DNA of 64,000 nucleotides from CAVTWH01 sp963850915 (GCA_963850915.1 CAWKND010000005.1:558001-622000); one strand, 5' to 3'. Positions 55,496 to 64,000 are shown, numbered from the stretch's first letter. Notes: generated by a model from the letters alone, not told the origin. Program-made: numbers and translations.

Positions 55496-56047
55496 ATGGC
55501 ACCCACACCGGTACGGGAGCGCACCCGCCGGGACATCCAGGAGCACGCGACCCGCCTGTTCGCGCTGAACGGGTACGAGGCGACCTCGCTGCACGACATC
55601 GCCGCCGCGGTCGGCTGCTCCAAGGCCACCGTGCTGTACCACTTCGACGGCAAGCCGGCGATCCTCGGCAACGTCATCGAACCGGCCGCCCACGCGCTGG
55701 CCGAACTGGTCGACGCGAACCGCGACCTGCCCCCGAAGATCGCCCAGCAGCGCGTGATCGACGGCTTCATCGACCTCGCCGTCCGGTTCCGTGGACTGAT
55801 CGCGGTGGTGCACGAGGTACTGCCGACCTTCGGCGACGCGCCCGAGTTCGAGGTACTCCTGCGCGCCGGTCGGGATCTGCCCCGGCTGCTCGCCGGCAGC
55901 GATGAGCCGGCCGATCACAGCCTGGCGCTGTTCGCCATCTACGGGCTCAACGCCGGCTGCCGCGCCGCCGCCCTCGAGACCGACGCCGAACTGCGCGCGC
56001 TGCTCACCGTCGCGCTGCACCGGCTGCTGCTCCCCGATCGCCCGTGA
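55496..56047 (+). CDS. TetR family regulator of the MMPL transporter
   Basis: 183 aa. HTH ATRLFALNGYEATSLHDIAAAVGCSKATVLYHFDGK, then a helical ligand domain. Start ATG 55496 with GGAGG. It precedes the MMPL gene by 84 bp in the same direction and its own promoter carries two strong palindromes, so it probably represses both genes and is released by the exported compound. Confidence 0.92.
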   Translation: MAPTPVRERTRRDIQEHATRLFALNGYEATSLHDIAAAVGCSKATVLYHFDGKPAILGNVIEPAAHALAELVDANRDLPPKIAQQRVIDGFIDLAVRFRGLIAVVHEVLPTFGDAPEFEVLLRAGRDLPRLLAGSDEPADHSLALFAIYGLNAGCRAAALETDAELRALLTVALHRLLLPDRP

Positions 56048-56131
56048 AGCCCGACCGGCCAGCCCGGGAAGCCCGACGCTGACGCCTGCCGCCCGACCTG
56101 CTCGCATCGCCTGATTGGACGACAACTGCTC

Positions 56132-58342
56132 ATGGCCAACCTCCTGTACCGCATCGGCTCGTTCTCCTACCGGCGGCGCAAACTGGTCACCGGTATCTGG
56201 GCGCTGCTGCTCGCACTCCTCGCGATCGGTGCGCTCGCCTTCAGCGGCAAGACCGTGGATTCGTTCTCCATCCCGGGTACCGAGTCGCAGCGCGCGCTGG
56301 ATTCGTTGCACACCAACTTTCCCGGCGCTGCCGGCGCGTCCGGGACGATCGTGCTGAAGGCCGGCAACGGGGAGACGCTGAGCACTCCCGCCGTGAAGCA
56401 GGCCGTCGAGGCGACCGCTGCGAAGGCGGCCAAGCTCCCGGGCGTGATCGGTGTCGGCGACCCGTACGCCAGCAAGGCGATCAGCAAGGACGGCGCCACC
56501 GGCCTGCTCAGCGTGCAGTACAGCGTGGCCGCCGAAGCACTCTCGCCCGAGCAGAAGGCGGCGTACGACGCGTTCGGTACCCAGAACACCACGGCCGACC
56601 TGCGGGTGGTACCCGGGTCAGGGGTGACGAACTCGCCGCCCGAGATCGGTACCACCGAAGTCATCGGGGTCGCGGTCGCCGCCGTCGTACTGGTCATCAC
56701 CTTCGGCTCGCTGATCGCCGCCGGGATGACCCTGCTGACCGCGCTGATCGGCGTGATCGCCGGCATGTGCGGCCTGTTCCTGCTCACCTCGGTCATGGAC
56801 ATCTCGTCCACCGCACCGATCCTGGCGCTGATGCTGGGTCTGGCCGTCGGTATCGACTACGCGCTGTTCATCAGCTCCCGGCACCGTACCCAGCTCGCCG
56901 ACGGCATGAATCCGCAGGAGTCGGTCGCCCGGGCCACCGCGACAGCCGGCTCGGCCGTACTGTTCGCCGGTGCCACCGTGGTCATCGCGCTCGCCGGGCT
57001 GAGTCTGGTCGGCGTGCCGTTCCTTACCGCCATGGGCTTCGCCGCCGCCGGTACCGTACTCACCGCCGTACTCGTCGCGCTCACTCTGCTCCCGGCCATC
57101 CTCGGCTTTGTCGGCCGGCGCGTGCTGCCGCGCAAGCTGCGTGCCGCGAAGCCACACCACCGGCCCGCTCCGGTGCACGCCGAGCGGACGGGCTTCGGGT
57201 TCCGCTGGGGGCGCTTCGCCACCCGGTACCGCATCCCGATCGTCGCGGTCGGCATCATCGGCCTGGCCGTACTGGCGATCCCCACCGCCGGCCTGCGGCT
57301 CGCGCTACCCGGCGGGGGTACCGCACCGAAGGACTCCAACCAGCGCATCGCGTACGACCTGACCTCCGAGGCGTTCGGCCAGGGCTTCAACGGGCCGCTG
57401 ATCATGGTGGTCAGCGGGCCGGATGCCGCTGGTACCAAGGCATTGGCCGACCAGGCGACCGCGCAGGTCAAGGGCCTCAGGGACGTGGTGGCCGTCGCGC
57501 CGGGCGGCGCCAACAAGGCCGGTACCACGCAACTGGTCACGGTGATTCCGGCCAGCGGCCCGACCACCCAGGCCACCGCGGACCTCGTCGGCGACATCCG
57601 CGGCGTCACCCGTCCGCTGGAGAGCGGCGGCGGCACCGTTGCGGTCACCGGGGTCACGGCGGTCGGCGTGGACGTGTCGGCCAAGCTGAGCGCCGCCCTG
57701 CCGCGTTACCTCGCGGTCGTCATCGGGCTGTCGTTCCTGTTGCTGCTGCTGGCTTTCCGCTCGATCCTGGTACCGCTGAAAGCCGCGCTCGGCTTCCTGC
57801 TGACCGTCGGCGCGACGTTCGGCATCACCACCGCGATCTTCCAGTGGGGCTGGGCCGCGTCGCTGTTCGGCGTCGACACTCCGGGCCCGATGGTGAGCTT
57901 CCTGCCGATCCTCATCCTCGGCGTGCTCTTCGGACTCGCGATGGACTACGAGGTCTTCATCGTCTCCCGGGTACGGGAGGAGTTCGTGCACGGCAAGCAC
58001 TCCACGGCGGCTACCGTCGCCGGTGTCGGGCACGGCGCCCGGGTGGTCACGGCCGCCGCGCTCATCATGTCCGCGGTCTTCGCCGGCTTCATCCTGGTCC
58101 CCGACCCGACCATCAAGACGATCGGCTTCGGCCTGACCGTCGGCGTGCTCATCGACGCGTTCGTCGTGCGGATGACGTTGGTACCAGCGGTTCTCAGCCT
58201 GCTCGGTGATCGTGCGTGGTACTTCCCGCGCTGGCTCGACCGGATCACGCCACGGGTGGACATCGAAGGGGAGAACCTCGGTGGCGCACTGACCACCGAG
58301 GAGCTGGAGGCAGAGCCGAGGGAGCTCGTCGGTACCCACTGA
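56132..58342 (+). CDS. MMPL/RND family transporter
   Basis: 736 aa, full length. Two halves with extracellular loops (about 40-175 and 400-530) and helix bundles. Family motifs LGLAVGIDYALFISSRHRTQL and LFGLAMDYEVFIVSRVREEF are intact, carrying the Asp-Tyr proton-relay pairs. Unlike the transporter at 37135 it has no frameshift. Likely an efflux pump for a hydrophobic or lipid-like compound. Confidence 0.93.
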   Translation: MANLLYRIGSFSYRRRKLVTGIWALLLALLAIGALAFSGKTVDSFSIPGTESQRALDSLHTNFPGAAGASGTIVLKAGNGETLSTPAVKQAVEATAAKAAKLPGVIGVGDPYASKAISKDGATGLLSVQYSVAAEALSPEQKAAYDAFGTQNTTADLRVVPGSGVTNSPPEIGTTEVIGVAVAAVVLVITFGSLIAAGMTLLTALIGVIAGMCGLFLLTSVMDISSTAPILALMLGLAVGIDYALFISSRHRTQLADGMNPQESVARATATAGSAVLFAGATVVIALAGLSLVGVPFLTAMGFAAAGTVLTAVLVALTLLPAILGFVGRRVLPRKLRAAKPHHRPAPVHAERTGFGFRWGRFATRYRIPIVAVGIIGLAVLAIPTAGLRLALPGGGTAPKDSNQRIAYDLTSEAFGQGFNGPLIMVVSGPDAAGTKALADQATAQVKGLRDVVAVAPGGANKAGTTQLVTVIPASGPTTQATADLVGDIRGVTRPLESGGGTVAVTGVTAVGVDVSAKLSAALPRYLAVVIGLSFLLLLLAFRSILVPLKAALGFLLTVGATFGITTAIFQWGWAASLFGVDTPGPMVSFLPILILGVLFGLAMDYEVFIVSRVREEFVHGKHSTAATVAGVGHGARVVTAAALIMSAVFAGFILVPDPTIKTIGFGLTVGVLIDAFVVRMTLVPAVLSLLGDRAWYFPRWLDRITPRVDIEGENLGGALTTEELEAEPRELVGTH

Positions 58343-58358
58343 GGCTCGATCTACCGAT

Positions 58359-58389
58359 GTGCCCGGCCGGCGGTTCGCTGGCCGGGCAC
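58359..58389 (+). terminator. Hairpin after the MMPL gene
   Basis: GTGCCCGGCC (58359-58368) and GGCCGGGCAC (58380-58389), perfect 10-bp stem with 11-nt loop that can extend inward. Confidence 0.75.
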
Positions 58390-58422
58390 CCCTCTGTCCG
58401 GTCGCGGAATTAGGGTGTTCCG

Positions 58423-59226
58423 GTGAGTGTGCGGAGTGCGAACCCGTCGAGTGCTGTGCGGCGGTTGCAGGAGCGTGCCGCGCGAGCGCTGCCCGCGAAC
58501 GTGGTGGAGCGCCTGGACGGTTGGTGGCTGCGGTACGCGAACATCTCGGCCTGGTGGATCAGTTCCGTGCTACCGCACAGTGAAACGCTGCCGCCGGACC
58601 TGGCCGGCAGGCTCCGTACCGTCGAAGAGTTCTACGCGGGGCACGGCATCCCGACCCGCTACCAGATCAGTCCGGGCGCCTGTCCGGTCGGCCTCGACGA
58701 AGCGCTGGCCGAGCGCGGGTACGACGTCGAGTCGCCGATGTCACTTCAGGTGGCGTCGACCGAGGACGTCGTCGCTCGGCTGCCGGTGACGGGATCGGTT
58801 GTCCGGGTGGATGACCAGCCGACGGACGCCTGGTTCGGCACCTGGCTTTCGGTGCACGGTGCCGGCGACGATCCCGGCCCTGAGCGGGAGCTGCGCCGCC
58901 GGGTAGGCCTGCCGAGCGGCTATGCCTCGGTACTGTCCGCGGGCGCTGTCATCGCCACCGGCCGGGCGGTTGCCGACACCGGCTGGGTGGGCGTGTTCGG
59001 GATGGCCACGCTGCCCGAGGCGCGTGGACGGGGTGCCGCAAGCCAAGCACTGGCCGCCCTCGCCCGGTGGGCCGCCGCACGCGGTGCCAGCCGGATGTAC
59101 CTCCAGGTCGAGCGCGAAAACACTGCAGCGCAACGGCTGTACCGGCGGGCCGGCTTCACCGAGCTGTGCCGGTACCACTACCGCGTTCGCCGAGACCGTC
59201 CAGTACCGGGGGCAGGCCAACGGTGA
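58423..59226 (+). CDS. GNAT family N-acetyltransferase
   Basis: 267 aa. The C-terminal GNAT domain has the acetyl-CoA loop GMATLPEARGRGAASQAL and the strand VERENTAAQRLYRRAGF. The N-terminal half (about 1-125) carries DGWWLRYANISAWWISSVLPH and a degenerate GNAT-like fold. Substrate unknown. Its last 71 bp overlap the convergent SRPBCC gene. Confidence 0.87.
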   Translation: MSVRSANPSSAVRRLQERAARALPANVVERLDGWWLRYANISAWWISSVLPHSETLPPDLAGRLRTVEEFYAGHGIPTRYQISPGACPVGLDEALAERGYDVESPMSLQVASTEDVVARLPVTGSVVRVDDQPTDAWFGTWLSVHGAGDDPGPERELRRRVGLPSGYASVLSAGAVIATGRAVADTGWVGVFGMATLPEARGRGAASQALAALARWAAARGASRMYLQVERENTAAQRLYRRAGFTELCRYHYRVRRDRPVPGAGQR

Positions 59227-59620
59227 GCATCTTGCGCCGTACGTTGCCCAGCAGCTTGGCCATGAAGAATCCGCCGATGCCGGTGAAGCCGGTGTGGTCG
59301 TAGGTGAAGCGGGTACCCCCGTTGTGCGCCTCCAGGCGGTAGACGACCTGGGTCACGTCAGTGCTGCCGTCGCCGATCCACGAGTAGCGCAGCAGCGTGG
59401 GCTCCAGCACCTCCAACACCTCGCAGTCGACGATGCCGCTCCAGCCCGGCTTCGGCTTCGCGACGAGCCGGAACCTGGTGCCGACGGTGGTGGCGAAGCC
59501 CTCTGGCCGGCCACCGGCGCCGGTCGCGGTCCAGCGCGGGATGAGTGCCGGGTCGGTGAGCGCACGCCACACCGTTTCGGGGGGCTGCGGGTAGTCGCGG
59601 ACGATGCGGATGGCGCTCAT
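59156..59620 (-). CDS. SRPBCC (START/polyketide cyclase-like) family protein
   Basis: 154 aa. Shows the family pattern RIVRDYPQPPETVWRALTDPALIPRW, then CEVLEVLEPTLLRYSW and FTYDHTGFTGIGGF. These proteins bind hydrophobic ligands. Divergent from the TetR gene at 59698, with two palindromes between, so the TetR protein probably controls both. Confidence 0.85.
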   Translation of the reverse strand: MSAIRIVRDYPQPPETVWRALTDPALIPRWTATGAGGRPEGFATTVGTRFRLVAKPKPGWSGIVDCEVLEVLEPTLLRYSWIGDGSTDVTQVVYRLEAHNGGTRFTYDHTGFTGIGGFFMAKLLGNVRRKMLTVGLPPVLDGLGERGSGTGTAR

Positions 59621-59634
59621 GCTGTCTCCATCAT

Positions 59635-59691
59635 TTCTACAGTGACTAGAAACTTACTGTAGCAGAAAATATCTGGTGACCAGACTATGCT
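59635..59691. promoter_or_regulatory. Divergent promoter with two inverted repeats for TetR and SRPBCC genes
   Basis: CTACAGT (59637-59643) and ACTGTAG (59656-59662) form an inverted repeat 12 bp apart. TCTGGTGACCAGA (59672-59684) is a perfect palindrome immediately upstream of TATGCT (59686-59691), a likely -10 box. The TetR ATG is at 59698, so that transcript would be leaderless. Confidence 0.65.
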
Positions 59692-59697
59692 GGCGGC

Positions 59698-60447
59698 ATG
59701 AGTACGCGCACGGTGGACTGGACGGCGCTGCGCCCGCGGACCGACGAGTCCACCGCCGAAGGGCTACGGGAGCGCAAGAAACGACAGATGCGCCAACGGC
59801 TTTCCGACACGGCGACCGAGATGTTCCTGGAGCGGGGCTTCGACGGCGTCCGGGTAGCTGAGATCGCCCAGGCATGCGGGGTTTCGGAGAAGACGGTCTT
59901 CAACTACTTCCCCACCAAGGAGTCGCTCATCCTGGACCTGGGTGAGGCCACCATGTCCGCCCTGCGCAGCGGGCTGGCCGAGCCCGAGGTCCCCCCGGTC
60001 GAAGCGGTACTGCGAATCCTCGCCGAGGAGCTGCACGCCGTCACCGCCTGGCTCGCCGCACAGGACGACCCGGTGCACGCCGGTACCCAGTTCCGGAGGT
60101 TCGGCGCGCTGATCCGGTCCACGCCGTCGCTGCGGGCGTACCAGCGGGACATGGCCGACCAACTCGTGGCGGTGGCAGCCGAGATTCTGGCGCGGCGGGC
60201 CGGATTTCGCCCCGCCGATCCGGAGCCGCAGATCACGGCGACCGCGCTCCTCGGACTGTGGCCTGTTCAGTTCCAGGCTCTCGGTAAGTACCTCGACGCA
60301 ACCCGTACGCCCGCACAGCTACGCCGGGCGGTCAGCGCCGACGTCCACCGTGCCGCCCGGCTCATCGACACCGGGCTCAGCACGTTCGGGCAGCGCTCAG
60401 TAGGGCAGCGCCCGGCCCGTAGGCGGCCGGATCCCGCCGGTTCCTGA
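59698..60447 (+). CDS. TetR family transcriptional regulator
   Basis: 249 aa. HTH RQRLSDTATEMFLERGFDGVRVAEIAQACGVSEKTVFNYFPTKE, followed by a helical ligand domain containing EELHAVTAWLAAQDD and QFQALGKYLDATRTP. Probably autoregulated and in control of the SRPBCC gene through the palindromes at 59635-59691. Confidence 0.92.
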   Translation: MSTRTVDWTALRPRTDESTAEGLRERKKRQMRQRLSDTATEMFLERGFDGVRVAEIAQACGVSEKTVFNYFPTKESLILDLGEATMSALRSGLAEPEVPPVEAVLRILAEELHAVTAWLAAQDDPVHAGTQFRRFGALIRSTPSLRAYQRDMADQLVAVAAEILARRAGFRPADPEPQITATALLGLWPVQFQALGKYLDATRTPAQLRRAVSADVHRAARLIDTGLSTFGQRSVGQRPARRRPDPAGS

Positions 60448-60478
60448 CGGATCTGTGGTCGCGGCGATCGGTAGCGGG

Positions 60479-61045
60479 TCAGACTTCCGCGCCGGACAGG
60501 ATGGCGCGTGCGCGCATCAGCGCGAAGCCGAGAAGGTTCAGGCCGGGCCAGTTCGCGGGTTCACGGGCGTTCTCGTCGGCCGCGGCCAGGCCGATGCCCC
60601 AGATCCGATCGGTCGGGCTCGCCTCGACCAGGACCCGGTCCGCCGTCGCCAGCAGGTAGGCCTGTAGATCGTGGTGCTGGCTGAACTTCGCGACGCTGGC
60701 GGTCACCACGATGTCGAAGCGAGCCTGCTCCCAGGCGTGCTGGTCGAAGTCGCGGACACGCCGGCCCAGCGCCTTCGCTCGGTGCGGGTGCGGGGCCGCG
60801 AGTACCTCTGCGGCGATCTCGGCGTCGCCGAAGAGCATTGCCTTGCGCCACATCATGTAGTGCTCCGCCGTCGGGTATGTCCGCGCGTCGACAGTGAACG
60901 CGGCGGGCCACCACTGGCTGAGGCACCCGGGTCCGACGCTTCCGTCAGGCTGCGGACGGTGCCCCCAGAACAGCAGGTACTTCACCGGACGGCCGGTGGC
61001 GACGAGGTCGGTCAACTCGGCGACGTTACGAGGAGTGGGAGTCAC
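60479..61045 (-). CDS. NADAR (YbiA/RibX-like) family protein
   Basis: 188 aa from GTG 61045. Family signatures YLLFWGHRPQPDGSVGPGCLSQWWPAAF, YPTAEHYMMWRKAMLFGDAE, the KALGRRVRDFDQHAWEQARFDIV segment and RIWGIGLAA are all present. NADAR proteins hydrolyse N-glycosidic bonds of ADP-ribosyl-guanine or reactive riboflavin intermediates. Starts from an upstream frame to 61153 are rejected as shadow. Confidence 0.92.
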   Translation of the reverse strand: MTPTPRNVAELTDLVATGRPVKYLLFWGHRPQPDGSVGPGCLSQWWPAAFTVDARTYPTAEHYMMWRKAMLFGDAEIAAEVLAAPHPHRAKALGRRVRDFDQHAWEQARFDIVVTASVAKFSQHHDLQAYLLATADRVLVEASPTDRIWGIGLAAADENAREPANWPGLNLLGFALMRARAILSGAEV

Positions 61046-61085
61046 CGCGCGAGTATGCCCTCTGCGATCCCTGGCCGCCGCCCGG

Positions 61086-62921
61086 TCAGCGGGCTTCCGG
61101 TACCGGCTGGTAGCCCTCCGCCTGGAGGGTGAACAGGCGGGCGTACTCGCCACCGGCGGCGAGCAGCGACACGTGGTCGCCCAACTCGCTGATCCGCCCG
61201 CCGGACAGTACCGCCACCGTGTCGGCGTGCCGGACGGCGCTGAGCCGGTGCGAGATCAGCAGGCAGCTGCCCCGCCCGGTCTGCCCGCGTACGGTGCGGT
61301 GTACCTCCGCCTCGGCCTCGGCGTCCAGCCCGGATGAGGGCTCGTCCAGGATCATCAGGTCGCGCTGCTGGCGAAACAGCGCGCGGGCCAGCGCCAGTCG
61401 CTGCCACTGCCCGCCGGAGAGCACCACGCCCGCGTCGTCCTCGTCGTCGTCACCGTTGGCATCCCGGAAACTGCGCGACAGCAGCGTGTCGTACCCCTTC
61501 GGCAGCCTGTCCAGCGTGGGGTCGATGCCGGCTTGCGTTGCCGCGTCCCGGATCCGAGGCCGGTCGGCGAGTGCGTCGATGTCCGACAGCGCGACGTTCT
61601 CGGCGGCCGTCATGTCGTACTCGACGTAGTCCTGGAACACCGCCCCGATCCGAGCCCGCAGCGCCAGCGGGTCGAGGTCGCGCAGGTCGACGCCGTCCCA
61701 CAGGATCGCGCCGCGAGTGGGATCGTAGAACCGGCAGAGCAGCTTCACCAGCGTCGACTTACCAGAACCGTTGCGCCCCACCAGGGCCAGCGCGCTATCG
61801 CGTGGGATGGTCAGGTCGACGCCGCGCAGTACCCACGGATGCCCGTCGGCGTACCGGAACCACACGTCACGCAGCTCGATCCCCTGGTGCAGTGGGGTCA
61901 CCGGCTGGGCCGACGGCGCGACCGGCAGGTCCGAGCCGGCGTTGACGACAGCTGAGTAGTGGCCGTACATCAGCAGCGCGTAGTGCGCCCGGGCCAGGTC
62001 GTTGGCGAGCGACATGAGGGCGTTCTGGGTACCGGCGACGGCCGCGACGAAGATGGCGATGTCGCCGACCGAGAGTCTGCCCTGGCGGGCGGATTGGGCT
62101 GCCCAGACCAGTCCGGCTCCGGCGACCAGCGCGGCGAGCAGCGCCAGGCCGGTCTGCACGAGCGCGTGGGTACGGTCCTGCTGCTGCTTGGCGCTGTTGG
62201 CACTGCGGCGGTCGGCGAGCATCCGCTCCCGCAGGTACCGCCCGGTACCGAACAGTCGCACCTCCTTGGCAGCGTCCACTGTGGACAGCAGCCGCCCGTA
62301 GAACAGTTCGCGCCGCTGTGCCGGCCCGATGCTCCAGTACATCGTCGCCCGGCGGCGGGACAGCACCAGCTCGGCGACCACGGTCGGGGTACCCGCGACC
62401 AGTACCAGCCCGGTCATCGTCGGGCTCAGGAGCAGCAGCGCCCCGACGAAGCCACCGATGGTCAGTACCGCCTGGCCGACGCCGAGGCAGCCGTCGACCA
62501 CGTCGCCGAGGCTGACATCGACGGTCTGCTGGGCCATCCGCAGCCGGTCGAGGAAGCGCGGATCCTCGAAGCGGCTCAGCCCGACGAACCCGTCGACGGA
62601 GCTGAACAGTCGGTCCTGAGCCAGCATCCCGGCCCGCCGGTCCAGCTGTGCCCGCAGGTACTGCAGGATCTGCGGCACCGTCGCCACCAGCGCGCCGGTG
62701 GCCGCCAGCCCGAGGGTGAGGCCGAGCAGCGCGCTGATGCCGGCGCCGGCCACCAGCCGGTCGATGACGAGCTTGGTGAGCCACGCGATGACCACCGGGG
62801 CGACACCGGCCGAGAGGGTCAGCACAACGTAGGCGGCGAACACCCCGGGAGCCGCCCGGGCCACCAACGCTGTGGCGGACGGGATGCGGCGCAGCAGGTC
62901 CCGGGAGCCGCCGTCACTCAT
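61086..62921 (-). CDS. ABC transporter with fused permease and ATPase (exporter type)
   Basis: 611 aa. Six-helix membrane domain (about 20-330) and a C-terminal ATPase with Walker A GRNGSGKST, Q-loop FQDYVEYDMTAAEN, signature LSGGQWQR and Walker B LMILDEPSSGLD. An acidic insert (DANGDDDEDDAG) precedes the signature. No peptidase C39 domain is present. ATG 62921 overlaps the methyltransferase stop. It probably exports the product of the operon or a peptide. Confidence 0.92.
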   Translation of the reverse strand: MSDGGSRDLLRRIPSATALVARAAPGVFAAYVVLTLSAGVAPVVIAWLTKLVIDRLVAGAGISALLGLTLGLAATGALVATVPQILQYLRAQLDRRAGMLAQDRLFSSVDGFVGLSRFEDPRFLDRLRMAQQTVDVSLGDVVDGCLGVGQAVLTIGGFVGALLLLSPTMTGLVLVAGTPTVVAELVLSRRRATMYWSIGPAQRRELFYGRLLSTVDAAKEVRLFGTGRYLRERMLADRRSANSAKQQQDRTHALVQTGLALLAALVAGAGLVWAAQSARQGRLSVGDIAIFVAAVAGTQNALMSLANDLARAHYALLMYGHYSAVVNAGSDLPVAPSAQPVTPLHQGIELRDVWFRYADGHPWVLRGVDLTIPRDSALALVGRNGSGKSTLVKLLCRFYDPTRGAILWDGVDLRDLDPLALRARIGAVFQDYVEYDMTAAENVALSDIDALADRPRIRDAATQAGIDPTLDRLPKGYDTLLSRSFRDANGDDDEDDAGVVLSGGQWQRLALARALFRQQRDLMILDEPSSGLDAEAEAEVHRTVRGQTGRGSCLLISHRLSAVRHADTVAVLSGGRISELGDHVSLLAAGGEYARLFTLQAEGYQPVPEAR

Positions 62922-63670
62922 GCCTGCTTCACCGCCCGGTATCCGACCAGCAGCGGCGGGAAGTCGGCGCCGTCGTAGTCGTGGAACATCGTGGCCTCGA
63001 AACCGTTTCGTGACAACAGCTCCAGGACGAACGCCGGGTCGAGCAGGAGTACCGAGTGGTGCTCGTCGCTACGCCGGTAACCCTCCCCGTACCGGCGGAA
63101 CACGGTGATGTCCCGGGTCAGCAGCCGCTCGCCGATGACCGTCTCGACGCAGAGGCTCCAGTCGTCGGTGTGCCGGAAGTGCTGCCGTGCTGGGCCATCC
63201 GTGGCGACCGGGGCGTTCAGGTCGAACAGCAGCAACCCACCCGGGCGCAGCGCCTGCCCGATCCGCCGCACCACTCGCGCCAGCGCCGACTCGTCGACCC
63301 GCGGATCGAACACATACCCGAGCGACTGCCCGATGGACGTGACGGCGACGCACGCGGGCAGCTCGACATCGAGGAATGAACCACAGACGAACTGTGCCGC
63401 CGGGGCCGTCTGCCGGGCCAGCGCGATCATGTCAGCGGAGAGGTCCACGCCGAGCACCCGGTACCCGGCGTCGCAGAGCGCGCGGGCCAGGATGCCGGTA
63501 CCACACCCCAGGTCCACCACCAGTCCGTCCCGGATTCCGTGCTCCCGCAACTGTTCCAGCACCGTGACGGTGGCCAGCCGGACGAAGTCACTGTGCCCGG
63601 TCTGGTGAGCAAACGCCATGTCCACCCGGTACCCAGGTGAGGTGGTGGCCAGGTCAGGCGGCAGTGGCAT
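62918..63670 (-). CDS. Class I SAM-dependent methyltransferase
   Basis: 250 aa from ATG 63670, which overlaps the thioredoxin-like gene by 17 bp. SAM-binding motif I is VVDLGCGTGILARAL, with motif II GVDLSADMIALARQ and LRPGGLLLFDLNAP. The substrate is not evident. Lies between a thioredoxin-fold gene and the ABC exporter in one operon. Confidence 0.88.
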   Translation of the reverse strand: MPLPPDLATTSPGYRVDMAFAHQTGHSDFVRLATVTVLEQLREHGIRDGLVVDLGCGTGILARALCDAGYRVLGVDLSADMIALARQTAPAAQFVCGSFLDVELPACVAVTSIGQSLGYVFDPRVDESALARVVRRIGQALRPGGLLLFDLNAPVATDGPARQHFRHTDDWSLCVETVIGERLLTRDITVFRRYGEGYRRSDEHHSVLLLDPAFVLELLSRNGFEATMFHDYDGADFPPLLVGYRAVKQA

Positions 63671-64000
63671 GGGACGCCTCGGAGCCGGCCAGCCACCCTT
63701 CAGCCACCTCGGTCCAGTCGGCGCCGCCCACATGGCCGCGCGCGGCGACCTGCCCGTCCGGGTCGACCAGGACGAAGTACGGGATCACCCCGGTCGGGTT
63801 GTAGTCGGCGATCATCGTGGTCCGCGTGGGTGGCGCGGCGAGTACCGGATGGGTGACCCGGCGGCCGTTCTCGTTCTCGATCTCGGCCAGAAAGCTCTTC
63901 GTCCGGTCCGGCCCGACATCCGTGACCAGTACCAGCTCCACCCCCGCGCGCCGGGCGGCCGGGCCGACCGTGGGCAGCAGGTCGAAGACCCGGTGGCAGC
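63654..64000 (-). CDS. Redoxin/TlpA-like thioredoxin-fold protein, N-terminus beyond the window
   Basis: The readable part continues upstream past 64000 as CHRVFDLLPTVGPAARRAGVELVLVTD, so the ATG at 63941 is internal and the gene is partial. IPYFVLVDPDGQVAARGHV matches the cis-proline loop and following strand of TlpA/AhpC-TSA-like proteins. The Cys at the very edge could be the second cysteine of a redox CxxC motif. First visible gene of the exporter operon. Confidence 0.7.
   Translation of the reverse strand, partial: CHRVFDLLPTVGPAARRAGVELVLVTDVGPDRTKSFLAEIENENGRRVTHPVLAAPPTRTTMIADYNPTGVIPYFVLVDPDGQVAARGHVGGADWTEVAEGWLAGSEASHATAA

Overview
The window is high-GC DNA with dense, often overlapping genes (ATGA, GTGA and TGATG junctions), frequent GTG/TTG starts, LacI/GntR/TetR/MerR/LuxR-LAL regulators, F420-type and DUF4235/YtxH-like genes and many secreted glycosidases. 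This points to a soil-type actinomycete, by my guess a Micromonosporaceae-like one (low confidence). No rRNA, tRNA, insertion sequence, phage gene or CRISPR array was seen.

Layout. 1-3870: edge of an MFS exporter gene and a secreted GH59 galactocerebrosidase-like enzyme with ricin-type lectin repeats, broken by five frameshifts. 4057-17901: catabolic cassette 1, a GntR regulator divergent from an operon of a mandelate-racemase-type enolase, a complete Dpp/Opp-type ABC importer, a class V aminotransferase, a 2-hydroxyacid dehydrogenase, an MDR dehydrogenase and an S9 peptidase, with a convergent FAH-family hydrolase. 18042-20071: DedA and MFS membrane proteins. 20157-34167: catabolic cassette 2, two divergent units around a 386-bp control region. 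The left unit is LacI regulator, FAD oxidoreductase, second Dpp-type importer and a DapA-family aldolase/lyase. The right unit is a secreted sialidase-like propeller enzyme, a second enolase-superfamily enzyme, a second 2-hydroxyacid dehydrogenase and a second DapA-family protein. 34192-39290: MerR regulator, VOC-deaminase fusion, LLM oxidoreductase, EXPERA protein, MMPL transporter. 39371-47830: a beta-1,4-galactan utilisation locus (GH53, GH42, DeoR-type regulator, sugar ABC importer, LacI regulator) with four matching palindromic operators. 47865-60447: lipoprotein, LAL regulator, predicted six-bladed propeller protein, small DUF4235/YtxH-like proteins, YihY protein, TetR-MMPL pair, acetyltransferase, SRPBCC protein, TetR. 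60479-64000: NADAR protein and an ABC exporter/methyltransferase/thioredoxin-fold operon that runs off the window.

How it works together. Cassettes 1 and 2 share one logic: a regulator, a peptide-type importer, an enolase-superfamily enzyme and a D-2-hydroxyacid dehydrogenase. They look like two related acid-catabolism pathways whose substrates I cannot name. The galactan locus is coherent: secreted GH53 cuts galactan, the importer takes up galacto-oligosaccharides, GH42 hydrolyses them, and the LacI protein represses through the palindromes.

Two window-wide properties stand out. The palindrome GTAC is strongly over-represented (15 and 16 copies in two hand-counted 1,020-bp stretches, against roughly 3 expected) and shapes codon choice. 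Ten frameshifts interrupt five otherwise conserved genes, nine of them in the one-extra-base direction, which suggests assembly or sequencing error more than true decay.
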